From contig CAWDKV010000011.1 of assembly GCA_963803015.1 (NCBI GenBank), forward strand, positions 186,001 through 250,000: 64,000 bases of DNA, in the 5' to 3' direction. Positions 46,522-56,307 of this stretch are shown piece by piece; the first letter of the stretch is position 1, and each line of letters opens with the position of its first letter. The translations under genes and the position numbers were made by a program. Under the pieces are notes generated by a model, which saw only the letters and a list, made by a program, of their open reading frames with translations, had not been told where the DNA came from and made no database searches. Source of the DNA: Berkiella sp963803015 (GTDB lineage Bacteria > Pseudomonadota > Gammaproteobacteria > Berkiellales > Berkiellaceae).

Positions 46522-46806
46522 ATGAATCATGAACAAATCCTTAAAATGTCACATGAAAGGATCCGTTGGGCTTGCCGGCGTGGCATGTTGGAGCTCGATC
46601 TTTTTTTAGTCCCTTTTTTTGAGCATTGTTATCAAGCACTTACCCCAGCAGAAAAGGCCACTTTTGAACAGCTCTTGACCAGTACCGATCCCGCGCTTTA
46701 TCAAAATCTCATGAATAACCAACCCCCCGAGAATGTGGAGGAAGCTGCCCTTGTCAGCAAAATTAGAGCCTTCAGGCATTTACATAGCCAACGTTCACGC
46801 CTCTAA
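46522..46806 (+). CDS. sdhE: FAD assembly factor SdhE
   Basis: The 94-aa protein has the SdhE/YgfY signature R-G-M-L-E-L-D (ACRRGMLELDLFL, residues 18-30), which is needed for covalent flavin attachment to succinate dehydrogenase and fumarate reductase. Its 3' end overlaps ygfX by 74 nt. Confidence 0.93.
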   Translation: MNHEQILKMSHERIRWACRRGMLELDLFLVPFFEHCYQALTPAEKATFEQLLTSTDPALYQNLMNNQPPENVEEAALVSKIRAFRHLHSQRSRL

Positions 46807-47188
46807 ATTTCTCTGTATAGTACTCTTGCTCGCCATGATGGCGGCGGGAATAAGTCTTTTTGTTTTAGCCACAATTTTTCTGGGCGTGATGCTGTTGCTG
46901 CCGTTGGTTGTTTGGCAGGGATATCGACTCTTGATGCGAGAGGGCTTGCGACTTTCGCCTTGCGCTATAGTGACAGTTCAACAAAATAGAGAAGCGGTTT
47001 GGCGCTTAATGCGCAAAGATGGCGAGGAAATTTTAGCCCGAGATTGCGGAAATGCTGTTCGTTCATCTTGGATAACCATTATTTCACTTAAAACAATTCC
47101 GTTAGGAAAACCACTTCGCCTCATTATTCCACGAGATGCCATGCAAATGGAACAATACCAGACATTGACTGCAAGACTGTGGTCTTAA
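46733..47188 (+). CDS. ygfX: YgfX/CptA-like inner-membrane protein
   Basis: The 151-aa protein has two adjacent membrane helices (about 27-65, LCIVLLLAMMAAGISLFVLAT and following) and a C-terminal strand-rich domain (AVWRLMRKDGEE). This arrangement and its place after sdhE match YgfX, reported in E. coli as an inner-membrane partner or toxin (CptA) that affects cell division proteins. The ATG at 46733 lies deep in sdhE; a later start near residue 7 is also possible, so the true N-terminus is uncertain. Confidence 0.8.
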   Translation: MWRKLPLSAKLEPSGIYIANVHASKFLCIVLLLAMMAAGISLFVLATIFLGVMLLLPLVVWQGYRLLMREGLRLSPCAIVTVQQNREAVWRLMRKDGEEILARDCGNAVRSSWITIISLKTIPLGKPLRLIIPRDAMQMEQYQTLTARLWS

Positions 47189-47277
47189 GCAGTTGTGAAT
47201 AGACGCAGCTCTAGCTTCTCTCAAACTTGCCGAAAAGAGTGTTGTATTGATTTGTCAACATGCAAGGCAGAAGTACT

Positions 47278-47886
47278 ATGCGAAACCCATTAGAAGATAA
47301 AGAGCTGCAGCAAACCCTTTCTGACAATGAATTGGTTGAAAGGGTACGTCATGGCGATACCCAGGCTTTTAATGCTTTGGTAGAAAAATACCAATTTCGC
47401 ATTTTAAAATTGGTCAATCGTTATGTAAACGATCCAACAGAAGCCTTGGACGTGGCACAAGACTCTTTTCTTAAAGCGTTTCGTGCTTTAGATAAATTTA
47501 GAGGTGACAGTGCTTTTTATACCTGGTTATACAGAATAGCGATTAATACTGCTAAAAATCATGCAGTATCACAAAATCGACGGATCATTGAGGCAGATGT
47601 TGAGCTCGTTGACATGGAACAAACATTAATTCGAGCCAATTTAAAAGACTATTCAGCACCAGAGAAAATCTTATTGGATGTAGAGCTAGAACAAGCGGTG
47701 ACAGAGATAATCAAACATCTACCCAAAGAACTCCGCACAGCCATTACCCTGCGTGAACTAGATGGCATGAGCTATGAAGAAATTGCAGGCGTGATGGCCT
47801 GTCCAGTAGGGACAGTGCGCTCCAGAATTTTTCGCGCAAGAGAAGTAATTGAGCGCAGAATTAAGCCTATGCTTACCGGTCATTAA
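47278..47886 (+). CDS. rpoE: RNA polymerase sigma factor RpoE (SigmaE)
   Basis: The 202-aa ECF sigma factor controls the envelope stress response. Region 2 (about 20-90) has RGDSAFYTWLYRIAINTAKN, and region 4 has TLRELDGMSYEEIA and CPVGTVRSRIFRARE, all very close to E. coli SigmaE. An alternative ATG at 47260 would add six residues. Its usual anti-sigma partners rseA, rseB and rseC are missing; lepA follows directly. How its activity is restrained here is unclear. Confidence 0.94.
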   Translation: MRNPLEDKELQQTLSDNELVERVRHGDTQAFNALVEKYQFRILKLVNRYVNDPTEALDVAQDSFLKAFRALDKFRGDSAFYTWLYRIAINTAKNHAVSQNRRIIEADVELVDMEQTLIRANLKDYSAPEKILLDVELEQAVTEIIKHLPKELRTAITLRELDGMSYEEIAGVMACPVGTVRSRIFRAREVIERRIKPMLTGH

Positions 47887-48060
47887 TATCCCCATTTGCT
47901 TTTATGTGCTCGGCCAAGCAAAGCTTCGTCGAGCCTTACCATATTAGCCCAGCTTCGAATATTCGTGTGAAAACAGCATCAACCTCACTAGCCCATTTTA
48001 GCTATATTGCGTACAATGGAGGCTATTCAATTAATAACATGGTTAGTTTGCTATCACATT

Positions 48061-49857
48061 ATGGATCATATACGAAATTTCTCCATCATTGCACACATCG
48101 ATCACGGTAAATCTACCCTCTCGGATCGTCTTATTCAGCATTGCGGCGGTTTAACTGAGCGCGAAATGTCTGAACAAGTCCTCGATTCCATGGATATAGA
48201 ACGTGAACGCGGGATCACTATTAAAGCGCAAAGCGTGACTTTGCGATATAAAGCGCAAAACGGTGAAGAGTATCAACTCAATTTTATTGATACCCCAGGC
48301 CATGTTGATTTTGCTTATGAAGTATCGCGTTCACTTGCTGCTTGTGAAGGGGCGCTTTTAGTCGTGGATGCTGCACAAGGAGTGGAAGCGCAAACAGTTG
48401 CTAACTGTTATACCGCCCTTGAGCAAAATCTTGAAGTCATTCCCGTCTTAAATAAAATTGATTTACCTCAAGCTGAGCCCGAAAGGATCATGATTGAGAT
48501 TGAAGAAATTATTGGGATCGAAGCTAAAAATGCTTTATTAGTCAGCGCTAAAGCAGGCCTTGGTATCCAAGAGTTACTTGAAGCTATCGTCGCCAGAGTG
48601 CCTGCGCCAATAGGGGATCCGAAAGCGCCGTTGCAAGCGCTTATTATCGATTCCTGGTTTGATAGTTATCTGGGTGTGGTTTCCTTGGTGCGAATCAAGC
48701 ATGGGGAGCTTAGTCGGGGCGATAAAATCCGTATCATGTCTTCTGGCCGTGAATTTCAGGTAGAAAAGGTGGGGATCTTTACGCCGAAAAAGTCTTTTCA
48801 AGATTCTCTTAAAACCGGCGAAGTCGGTTTTATGATTGCGGGGATCAAAGCAATTGATGGTGCGCCAGTAGGGGATACCATTACTTTAGTAAAAAATCCC
48901 GCTGACTCACCCTTACCTGGTTTTATCAAAGTGAATCCTAAAGTTTATGCTGGTTTGTTCCCTGTCAATTCAGAAGATTTTGAAGGGTTTCGAGAAGCCT
49001 TGGCAAAGTTGAATTTAAACGATGCAGCGCTCTTTTATGAACCTGAATCTTCACAAGCATTAGGCTTTGGTTTTCGCTGTGGCTTTTTAGGCATGTTGCA
49101 CATGGAAATTGTGCAAGAGCGGCTAGAGCGTGAATATGGTCTCGATCTTATTACAACGGCCCCTACTGTCGTCTATGAAGTGCTAACTAAAGGAGGGGAA
49201 ACACTCAGAATTGATAACCCCGCTAAGTTACCAGATCCAAGTCGAATTCTTGAAACGCGAGAGCCGATAGTCGAAGCGCATATTTTATTACCTCAAATGT
49301 ATTTAGGTAACGTTATTACTTTATGCGTGGAGAAACGAGGGATCCAAACCAAAATGCTCTATTTCGGGTCGCAAGTCTCATTAGTCTACGAGTTGCCCAT
49401 GGCTGAAGTGGTATTAGACTTTTTTGATAAATTAAAATCTGTGAGCAGGGGCTATGCTTCGTTAGATTATCATTTTAAACATTTTCAATCAGCCAATTTA
49501 GTGAAAATGGATATTCTCATTAATAATGATCCCGTCGATGCTTTGGCTTTAATTGTCCATAAAGAGAGCGCTTATAATCGTGGTCGAGATATCGTGGTTA
49601 AAATGAAGGAGCTCATTCCCAGGCAAATGTTTGACGTGGCTATCCAAGCTGCTATCGGCGGGCAAATTATTGCTCGTTCATCCGTGAAAGCCTTGCGCAA
49701 AAATGTTATCGCCAAATGTTATGGCGGAGACGTATCTCGGAAAAGAAAACTGTTAGATAAACAAAAGAAAGGTAAAAAACGGATGAAGCAGATTGGGAAA
49801 GTAGAAATCCCACAAGAAGCCTTTCTTGCCATTTTACAAGTTGATAAGGATAAATAG
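48061..49857 (+). CDS. lepA: Elongation factor 4 (LepA)
   Basis: The 598-aa translational GTPase, of the EF-G family with a unique C-terminal domain, acts in translation under stress and in initiation or 30S assembly. G motifs are AHIDHGKST, DTPGHVDF and NKIDLP; the C-terminal GGQIIARSSVKALRKNV segment is specific to LepA. The start MDHIRNFSIIAHIDHG at 48061 fits the family; an in-frame start 18 codons earlier is unlikely. No Shine-Dalgarno is visible before it. Confidence 0.96.
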   Translation: MDHIRNFSIIAHIDHGKSTLSDRLIQHCGGLTEREMSEQVLDSMDIERERGITIKAQSVTLRYKAQNGEEYQLNFIDTPGHVDFAYEVSRSLAACEGALLVVDAAQGVEAQTVANCYTALEQNLEVIPVLNKIDLPQAEPERIMIEIEEIIGIEAKNALLVSAKAGLGIQELLEAIVARVPAPIGDPKAPLQALIIDSWFDSYLGVVSLVRIKHGELSRGDKIRIMSSGREFQVEKVGIFTPKKSFQDSLKTGEVGFMIAGIKAIDGAPVGDTITLVKNPADSPLPGFIKVNPKVYAGLFPVNSEDFEGFREALAKLNLNDAALFYEPESSQALGFGFRCGFLGMLHMEIVQERLEREYGLDLITTAPTVVYEVLTKGGETLRIDNPAKLPDPSRILETREPIVEAHILLPQMYLGNVITLCVEKRGIQTKMLYFGSQVSLVYELPMAEVVLDFFDKLKSVSRGYASLDYHFKHFQSANLVKMDILINNDPVDALALIVHKESAYNRGRDIVVKMKELIPRQMFDVAIQAAIGGQIIARSSVKALRKNVIAKCYGGDVSRKRKLLDKQKKGKKRMKQIGKVEIPQEAFLAILQVDKDK

Positions 49858-49859
49858 CC

Positions 49860-50627
49860 ATGCAACTCTATATGGACTTTTCAGTCATTTTAGGCGGAGC
49901 AACACTAGTTTGTGCTCTCATTTGGGGAATAGATGCGCTCTTTTTTCGCAAGAATCGTGTGGTTGAACCAAAATTAGTAGAATACGCACGTTCCTTTTTC
50001 CCTATTTTGTTAGCAGTCTTTGTGCTGCGTGCTTTTATCATAGAGCCTTTTCGTATTCCTTCTGGTTCTATGAAGCCTCCTTTAAAAGAAGGCGATTTTA
50101 TTCTGGTTAATAAATATACTTACGGTCTTCGTCTTCCTTTATTTGCGACAAAGCTAGTCAAGCTCAATAACCCGCAGAGAGGAGATGTGTTGGTATTTCG
50201 TTATCCAGTTGATCCCTCTATAGATTTTATTAAGCGCGTGATTGGAGTCCCAGGCGATAAAATAGCGTATAAAAATAAAGTCGTGTATTTAAACGGGAAA
50301 CCCTTAGATCAAGAATTTTTAGGAACTATGGTCGATAATAATCCAGGCGGCTATAGCATTCCTGTGAAACACTATAAAGAAATGTTACCAGGAAGACCTC
50401 ATTCTATTTATCTGAATGCGCGACCCAGTCAGGATTTAGAAGAACAAGTAGTGCCAGAAGGCATGTATTTTGTTATGGGCGACAACCGGGATAATAGCGA
50501 AGACAGTAGGGTTTGGGGATTTGTTCCAGACAAGCTTATACTCGGCAAAGCTATCTATATCTGGTTAAGTTGGGATTCCTCGGCCTGGGATGTGCGTTGG
50601 AATCGAATAGGCAAAAAAATAGAGTGA
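49860..50627 (+). CDS. lepB: Signal peptidase I
   Basis: The 255-aa membrane protease cuts signal peptides from exported proteins. Two N-terminal helices (about 8-25 and 42-60) precede the Ser nucleophile in PSGSMKPPL and the general-base Lys in DFIKRVIGVPGD. The box MGDNRDNSEDSR is present. Slightly shorter than the E. coli enzyme. It lies 2 bp after lepA and 4 bp before rnc. Confidence 0.96.
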   Translation: MQLYMDFSVILGGATLVCALIWGIDALFFRKNRVVEPKLVEYARSFFPILLAVFVLRAFIIEPFRIPSGSMKPPLKEGDFILVNKYTYGLRLPLFATKLVKLNNPQRGDVLVFRYPVDPSIDFIKRVIGVPGDKIAYKNKVVYLNGKPLDQEFLGTMVDNNPGGYSIPVKHYKEMLPGRPHSIYLNARPSQDLEEQVVPEGMYFVMGDNRDNSEDSRVWGFVPDKLILGKAIYIWLSWDSSAWDVRWNRIGKKIE

Positions 50628-50631
50628 TATT

Positions 50632-51318
50632 TTGTTAAAAGAGAATTTATTCAAATTACAGCAAAGAATGGGGTATTCCTTTGCTAATGAAGCCTTGCTT
50701 AAGCAAGCGCTCACCCATAGAAGCGCGAGCAATAATAATAATGAGCGTTTGGAATTTTTAGGGGACGCTATTTTGAATTTCGTTGTTGCTGCGTTGCTGT
50801 ATCATCAATATCCGCATGCTAAAGAAGGCGAGCTCACGCGAGCACGTGCTCGTTTAGTCAAAAAAGAGACTTTATCTGAACTCGCAAATGAATTTAATTT
50901 AGGGGATTATCTCAATTTGGGATTAGGCGAGAAACGTAGTGGGGGTTTTCGTCGTCAATCGATTTTGGCTGATGCTTTAGAAGCTATTATTGGCGCGATG
51001 TATGTCGATAGTGATTTTTCAAAAGTGGAGGCTTCTTTAGGAAACTGGTATGCCGATAGATTACGCCTGATTCAACTGGGTGATCTGGAAAAAGATCCTA
51101 AAACGCGCTTGCAAGAACATTTACAAGCGCTACAAAAAGCGTTGCCCAAATATGAAGTGATTTCAATTCTAGGCGAGCCTCATGCGCAAACTTTTACCGT
51201 AAAGTGTGAAATAGAAGGTATGAGGCAGCTTGTGACTGGCGAAGGTGTGAGTCGACGTTTGGCTGAACAAGAGGCTGCTTTCAAAATGTTAGAGGTGATT
51301 TCCCATGATGAGTTCTAG
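50632..51318 (+). CDS. rnc: Ribonuclease III
   Basis: The 228-aa endonuclease processes rRNA and other double-stranded RNAs. The catalytic signature NERLEFLGDAILNFVV is at residues 37-52, a second acidic site in DALEAIIGAMYVD near 115, and a dsRNA-binding domain covers the last 75 residues. The frame begins at TTG 50632, with GAGTGA upstream; no ATG fits. Its end overlaps era by 14 nt. Confidence 0.95.
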   Translation: MLKENLFKLQQRMGYSFANEALLKQALTHRSASNNNNERLEFLGDAILNFVVAALLYHQYPHAKEGELTRARARLVKKETLSELANEFNLGDYLNLGLGEKRSGGFRRQSILADALEAIIGAMYVDSDFSKVEASLGNWYADRLRLIQLGDLEKDPKTRLQEHLQALQKALPKYEVISILGEPHAQTFTVKCEIEGMRQLVTGEGVSRRLAEQEAAFKMLEVISHDEF

Positions 51319-52204
51319 TCAAGATACCCGTTGTGGGTTTGTTGCCATTGTTGGCCGACCCAACGTTGGTAAATCTTCCCTGTTGAATATGATCTTGGGA
51401 AAAAAATTAAGTATTACTTCTTTTAGACCGCAAACGACACGCCAACAGATTTTAGGTATTCATACTGAAAATGAAACACAAACTATTTATGTTGATACGC
51501 CGGGTTTTCAATTAGGGGCAAAATCTGTTTTCACGAAGCAAATGAATAAAGCCGCTAAGCAGGCTTTAAAAGACGTGGATGTTGTTATCTTTGTGGTTGA
51601 AGCCTTAAAGTGGACCGAAGAAGACAGTGCGGTGCTAGAATTAATACAAGGCGTTTCTTGTCCGCAAATTGTGGCGATTAATAAGATTGATTTAATCGAA
51701 GATAAAACAAGACTGCTGCGTTTTATTGAAAAAATAAGCACAGATCTCCCGCATGCTCAGATTGTTCCTATCTCGGCAATTGATCAAATACAAACGCGTT
51801 TAATTGCTGAAAAAGTCGTAGAGCATTTACCACAAAGCCCATTTTATTTTCCGCCTGATCAAATGACCAATCGCTCAGAAAACTTTATTCTTGCTGAATT
51901 AATTCGTGAAAAGTTGATGATTCTTTTAGAAGCTGAATTGCCCTATTCTGTATGTGTTGAAATTGAAAAAGTAGAACAACAGGAAAAAATTGTGCATATT
52001 CAGGCATTGATTTGGACAGAGCGCGAAGGGCAAAAGCGCATCATTATTGGTGAGAAAGGATCTAAGCTTAAACAAATCGGCACGAGAGCTAGACACGATC
52101 TAGAACAACACTTACAAAAGAAAGTATTTTTGAAACTCTGGGTAAAAGTCAAAGCCTGGTCAAATAGTGCGATAGAATTAAAAAATCTCGGTTTGCTGGA
52201 ATGA
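51305..52204 (+). CDS. era: GTPase Era
   Basis: The 299-aa GTPase helps mature 16S rRNA and the 30S subunit. G motifs: GRPNVGKSS, DTPGF, NKIDLI. The C-terminal KH domain includes IIIGEKGSKLKQIG. Two adjacent ATGs could start it. The rnc-era-recO order is the standard one. Confidence 0.96.
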   Translation: MMSSSQDTRCGFVAIVGRPNVGKSSLLNMILGKKLSITSFRPQTTRQQILGIHTENETQTIYVDTPGFQLGAKSVFTKQMNKAAKQALKDVDVVIFVVEALKWTEEDSAVLELIQGVSCPQIVAINKIDLIEDKTRLLRFIEKISTDLPHAQIVPISAIDQIQTRLIAEKVVEHLPQSPFYFPPDQMTNRSENFILAELIREKLMILLEAELPYSVCVEIEKVEQQEKIVHIQALIWTEREGQKRIIIGEKGSKLKQIGTRARHDLEQHLQKKVFLKLWVKVKAWSNSAIELKNLGLLE

Positions 52205-52208
52205 GGAA

Positions 52209-52943
52209 ATGCGCGTAAGCCAAGCTCTTACTTATATTCTCCATGTTCGACCTTTTAAGGATTCGAGCGTGATTATAGATTGTTTAAGTAGCGAGCATGG
52301 TTTAGTGTCGCTAATTGCCAAGGGCGCAAAAAGACCGCGTTCGCGTTTAGTTGGCAAAATTCAGCCGTTTATTTTGCTAACCTTATCCTGGGTTGGCCGC
52401 AGCGATCTTAAAACACTGACTGATCTCGAAACCCAAAATTTAAGCCCTGTTTTAACTGGACATAAAATCTTACTAGGATTTTACCTTAACGAGTTAATTT
52501 TACGTTTATTGCAGAAAATGGATCCCCATCCTAAGCTATTTATGGATTACAGCCAGACGCTAGAAGCGCTTGCGTTAGCCGAAGAAAGTAATAGAGAACA
52601 AACACTGTTACGTTATTTTGAAATTAAGCTTTTGGCAGAGCTCGGTTATGGTTTAGATTTACACACGGATGGACTCTCGCATGAGGCTATCCTGCCTGAA
52701 TTGCTTTATGCTTATGATCCGGCACTGGGGCTTTTTGAAGCACAAGGCATTGCCAAATCAAGGCATGCTATGGTCATTTCAGGGGGAACGCTCATCGCTT
52801 TAAGAGAAGGGCAGATATTAAATGAGCATGCATTGCGAGAAGCCAAGGTTTTAATGCGTTTTGTGTTAAACCACCATTTGGGGGATAAACCTTTGCAAAG
52901 CAGAAAGTTGTTTAGAAGACCCTCATCCGTACCCTCTTCGTAA
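52209..52943 (+). CDS. recO: DNA repair protein RecO
   Basis: The 244-aa protein loads RecA on SSB-coated DNA with RecR. An N-terminal OB-fold (about 1-80; TYILHVRPFKDSSVIIDCLS, then GLVSLIAKGAKRPRS) is followed by a helical domain. The zinc-binding cysteines found in some RecO proteins are absent, as in E. coli. It lies in the rnc-era operon. pdxJ, which follows recO in E. coli, is absent; acpS comes after a 64-bp gap. Confidence 0.93.
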   Translation: MRVSQALTYILHVRPFKDSSVIIDCLSSEHGLVSLIAKGAKRPRSRLVGKIQPFILLTLSWVGRSDLKTLTDLETQNLSPVLTGHKILLGFYLNELILRLLQKMDPHPKLFMDYSQTLEALALAEESNREQTLLRYFEIKLLAELGYGLDLHTDGLSHEAILPELLYAYDPALGLFEAQGIAKSRHAMVISGGTLIALREGQILNEHALREAKVLMRFVLNHHLGDKPLQSRKLFRRPSSVPSS

Positions 52944-53007
52944 GCGAACGGCTTGCGTCCTGTAAAGGAAGAGGGGAGTAACTTATTTATTCTAATAAGA
53001 GGTTGAT

Positions 53008-53391
53008 GTGAATATTTTAGGGATTGGTACAGACATTGTTCAATTATCCAGAATAGCAGAGCTACTTGAACAGTATGACAATAAATTAATTGAGCGGATT
53101 TTAACCCCGCAAGAGCAAGTGCAACTAGCGGCTTCATCACAACCGGTTTCCTTTTTTGCCAAACGTTTTGCCGCCAAAGAAGCGGTTGCAAAAGCACTTG
53201 GGACAGGCATTGGCCAGGTTGCTTTTAAAGAAATAAATATTAGCAATTTAGAAAATGGCAAGCCGCAGGTAAATTTTACGGGTAAAGCAGAAGAATTTGT
53301 TGCAAAACTCAACATCAAAGAAGTGATGATTAGTCTCTCAGATGAAAAAGAGTATGCTTTAGCTTTTGTGGTGATTACCCTTGCAGATTAA
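53008..53391 (+). CDS. acpS: Holo-[acyl-carrier-protein] synthase
   Basis: The 127-aa enzyme transfers phosphopantetheine from CoA to ACP. The N-terminal GIGTDIVQLSRI carries the Mg2+-binding Asp, and FAAKEAVAKALGTG is the second signature. It starts at GTG 53008 with AAGAGG five bases upstream. It converges on the hybrid kinase gene with a 6-bp gap and no visible terminator. Confidence 0.95.
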   Translation: MNILGIGTDIVQLSRIAELLEQYDNKLIERILTPQEQVQLAASSQPVSFFAKRFAAKEAVAKALGTGIGQVAFKEINISNLENGKPQVNFTGKAEEFVAKLNIKEVMISLSDEKEYALAFVVITLAD

Positions 53392-53397
53392 AGCCCT

Positions 53398-56253
53398 TTA
53401 AGCAGGCGTTGCTTCTGCCAACCCTTGTTCACTTTTGACATATTCTTTGAGTCGATTAATCTCTTTATTGACTTCGACTAGAAGAAAATTAATGCTCTCG
53501 CTTTCATTTTTGACAATAGCAGTCTCTAATTTGGCGATAGCTGTTTTCAAAGCAGGGACGCCGCAATAACAGCAAGCGCCATGCAAGCGGTGTACTTCTT
53601 CTCTCATCCGTTTGAGATCGTTTTGGGCGTAGGTTTGATTAATATTAATTTGAGCAGAATAAAGACTTTCCACCAAACCTTTTAGCATTTCTCTGGCTAG
53701 TTCTTCTTTATTGGCAGATAGCTTTAAGGCTTGTGCCCAATCAACCGGAGAAGCATTGAGCGCAGGTGAAAGAGAGGCATTTGCTATGCGATAATTCATT
53801 TCGTTACCCAAATGTTTTTGAGTCCAACGTTGAATGATCCGGTGTAGTTCTTTTTCATCAATAGGTTTAGTCAGATAATCATCCATTCCTGCAGAAAGAA
53901 CAGCTTGCTTCTCTGAAGCCAGTGCATGAGCGGTTAAAGCAATAATCGGAGTGTGGTGACCTGAGGATTCTTGTTGACGAATTTTTTGCGTGACTTCGAC
54001 GCCATCCATACCCGGCATTTGAATATCCATTAAAATCAAATCATAGGTTTTTTTACTGAGAAAAGTTAAGGCCTCATAGCCATCATTCGCACAATCTATG
54101 TTAACGCCCATAGGTTCTAACAGTGCTGTTAACAGTTTAAGATTGGCAGGATAATCATCAACAGCTAAAACATGGATAGGATTAGCATTTTTTGCAATTA
54201 AATCAGGGGAAGTAAACTCTGCAAACAGAGGCTCTTCTAGCGCATTGTTCTCAACTTGTAAAAGAGCGAGAAGAGCATCATAGAGTTTTTTGCGACGAAT
54301 AGGCTTAGCTAAGCAAAAAGCAGCGCCTGCATTCATCATTTCATCACTCATCACTTGAACTGAAGTATTTGCTAAGACCACTGCATGACAATTCATTGAT
54401 TTAATATCATGGAGTAGTGTTTTGATTTTTTCAGGGTCTTCCTGATTAAAGCCAATAATCACAATGGGTAGTGGTTTAAAATGACGCTCTGCTTCTAAAA
54501 GCTCTGGAATGATTTTTTCAGAGCTGTCGACTTCCCTTACTTCTATCCCCCAGGATGATAGATGGTGATTTAAACTCAAGCGTGTCGTTGCATGGGCATC
54601 AAAAAGGATAACCGGTAAATTGTCTAAAATAGGATGATAAGGAGGGGGGGAGAGACAATCGGTTTTCCCAGCAACAAAAGTAAACCAAAAAGTTGAACCT
54701 TTTCCAGGTTCTGATTCAACATCTATTTCACCTTTCATTTGTTGCACGAGTCGTTTGGAAATGACTAAGCCAAGGCCTGTGCCGCCAAAACGGCGCGTGG
54801 TGGTTGCATCGGCTTGCGTAAAAGCTTTGAATAAGGTTTTTTGTTCTTCTTTAGAAAGCCCGATACCGGTGTCGGTAATGCTGACACAAAGGATGACTTC
54901 TTTTTCCATCTCTTTTTCCAGCATCACTCTGACAATGACGCTACCACTATCGGTGAATTTAATAGCATTATTCACTAAATTAGTAATAATTTGTTTTAAT
55001 CTAAGATTGTCCGTCATCACCTTTTCTGGCACATCAGAGTACATCATTGGCACCAGTTCAAGGTGCTTTTCTTGCGCGGTGGGCGCCATAATCATTAATG
55101 CATCTTCGACACACTCTCGGAGATCGGTGGGCACATTCTCTAATGTAAGTTTCCCAGCTTCAATTTTTGAAAAGTCTAAAATATCATTGATGATAGAAAG
55201 CAAGCTGGTCGCTGATTTTTGAATTGTAGATAAATAATCACTTTGTCTAGCATCCAGTTTGGTTTTCATTAAAAGATTAATAAACCCGATAACGCCATTG
55301 AGTGGAGTGCGAATTTCATGGCTCATGTTAGCAAGGAATTCAGATTTAATTCGGCTGGCGGTTTCTGCCTCTTTTCTTGCCATTTCAAGTTCAATATTTT
55401 GGATTTCAATGGTTTCTAAAGTTTGTCGTAAGTCTGCTGTGGCTTGTTCAACACTTTGCTGCATCTCATCATGCGCGCTTTTTAAAGAAGCGGCCATGGT
55501 ATTAATGCCTGCTTCCAAGTGCCGTAATTCACTTCTGGCATTGGTATAAATTCTCGTGTCTAGGTTGCCATTTTTAATTTTTTCTACTGCGGCTACCATT
55601 TGTAAGATAGGTCTTGTGACGTCGCGTCCCATTCTAAAAGCAAAAATCCCGCTGATCCCTAAACCAATCAAAACGATGATACTGCAGGCGAATAAAACCT
55701 GATATTGGCGGATAGTTGTAGTCATACGCCCTAATTCAATGCTTATCCAACCTAAGGTTCTATCTTGGTTTTCTGGTAGGGCATAATTGGTATCAATATT
55801 CGGAAAGTCTTCGATAATGACATCTCGAATGGTAACAGGAACGGTAAAGAGTAAGGAGCTGCCGGTATCTGCCATCTTGATATTATGAGACTGATCAGTC
55901 ACCGATAAGATCTGAGTCGGTGTTTGGTGTTCATGCCCCGCGTGCGCGAGTAAATGGCCATCTTTGTTAAAGATAGAGACAGAGCGTACTTCGGGTTCTG
56001 ATAAGGCATCGTTAGCCAAGCGTTGTAAGATATGGGCATTACCAGAAAAGACCCCATATTCACTTTCTGGGGCAAGCTGTAAAGCAATGGTATAGCCTCT
56101 ATCGCGCAAGGCATTTTCTAAATCTTGGATCCGGGTACTGGTAAAATAAGCACTTAGCAGCAAAGAAATAATGATGGTGGGTACCAAAGTGAGAAAAAGG
56201 ACGCGTGTTTTAATGCCCCATTCGTTTAACACTTTTATGCTCTTTTTTTCCAT
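53398..56253 (-). CDS. barA: BarA/GacS/LetS-like hybrid sensor histidine kinase
   Basis: The 951-aa tripartite kinase starts at ATG 56253, with AGGAG ten bases upstream. Order: helix 1 (about 17-37), periplasmic sensor (38-180), helix 2 (about 186-208), HAMP, HisKA with MSHEIRTPLNG near 310, HATPase (NLVNNAIKF, DTGIGLS, GGTGLGL), a degenerate receiver that lacks the usual Asp, a full receiver (LMDIQMPGMDG) and a C-terminal HPt with VHRLHGACCYCG. This architecture is that of BarA, GacS and Legionella LetS, which control CsrA through small RNAs and switch life-cycle phase. The partner UvrY/GacA/LetA is not in the window. Confidence 0.92.
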   Translation of the reverse strand: MEKKSIKVLNEWGIKTRVLFLTLVPTIIISLLLSAYFTSTRIQDLENALRDRGYTIALQLAPESEYGVFSGNAHILQRLANDALSEPEVRSVSIFNKDGHLLAHAGHEHQTPTQILSVTDQSHNIKMADTGSSLLFTVPVTIRDVIIEDFPNIDTNYALPENQDRTLGWISIELGRMTTTIRQYQVLFACSIIVLIGLGISGIFAFRMGRDVTRPILQMVAAVEKIKNGNLDTRIYTNARSELRHLEAGINTMAASLKSAHDEMQQSVEQATADLRQTLETIEIQNIELEMARKEAETASRIKSEFLANMSHEIRTPLNGVIGFINLLMKTKLDARQSDYLSTIQKSATSLLSIINDILDFSKIEAGKLTLENVPTDLRECVEDALMIMAPTAQEKHLELVPMMYSDVPEKVMTDNLRLKQIITNLVNNAIKFTDSGSVIVRVMLEKEMEKEVILCVSITDTGIGLSKEEQKTLFKAFTQADATTTRRFGGTGLGLVISKRLVQQMKGEIDVESEPGKGSTFWFTFVAGKTDCLSPPPYHPILDNLPVILFDAHATTRLSLNHHLSSWGIEVREVDSSEKIIPELLEAERHFKPLPIVIIGFNQEDPEKIKTLLHDIKSMNCHAVVLANTSVQVMSDEMMNAGAAFCLAKPIRRKKLYDALLALLQVENNALEEPLFAEFTSPDLIAKNANPIHVLAVDDYPANLKLLTALLEPMGVNIDCANDGYEALTFLSKKTYDLILMDIQMPGMDGVEVTQKIRQQESSGHHTPIIALTAHALASEKQAVLSAGMDDYLTKPIDEKELHRIIQRWTQKHLGNEMNYRIANASLSPALNASPVDWAQALKLSANKEELAREMLKGLVESLYSAQININQTYAQNDLKRMREEVHRLHGACCYCGVPALKTAIAKLETAIVKNESESINFLLVEVNKEINRLKEYVKSEQGLAEATPA

Positions 56254-56307
56254 TCTGCTGTTATCTCCTTCCTCTGTTAGCATCTCTAAATTTTCTTTGC
56301 ATAAAAT

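Noticed and set aside
54755..55549. Two open frames of 155 and 96 codons antisense to the hybrid kinase
   Set aside because: They lie wholly inside conserved kinase domains on the other strand, have no recognisable motifs and no good ribosome sites.
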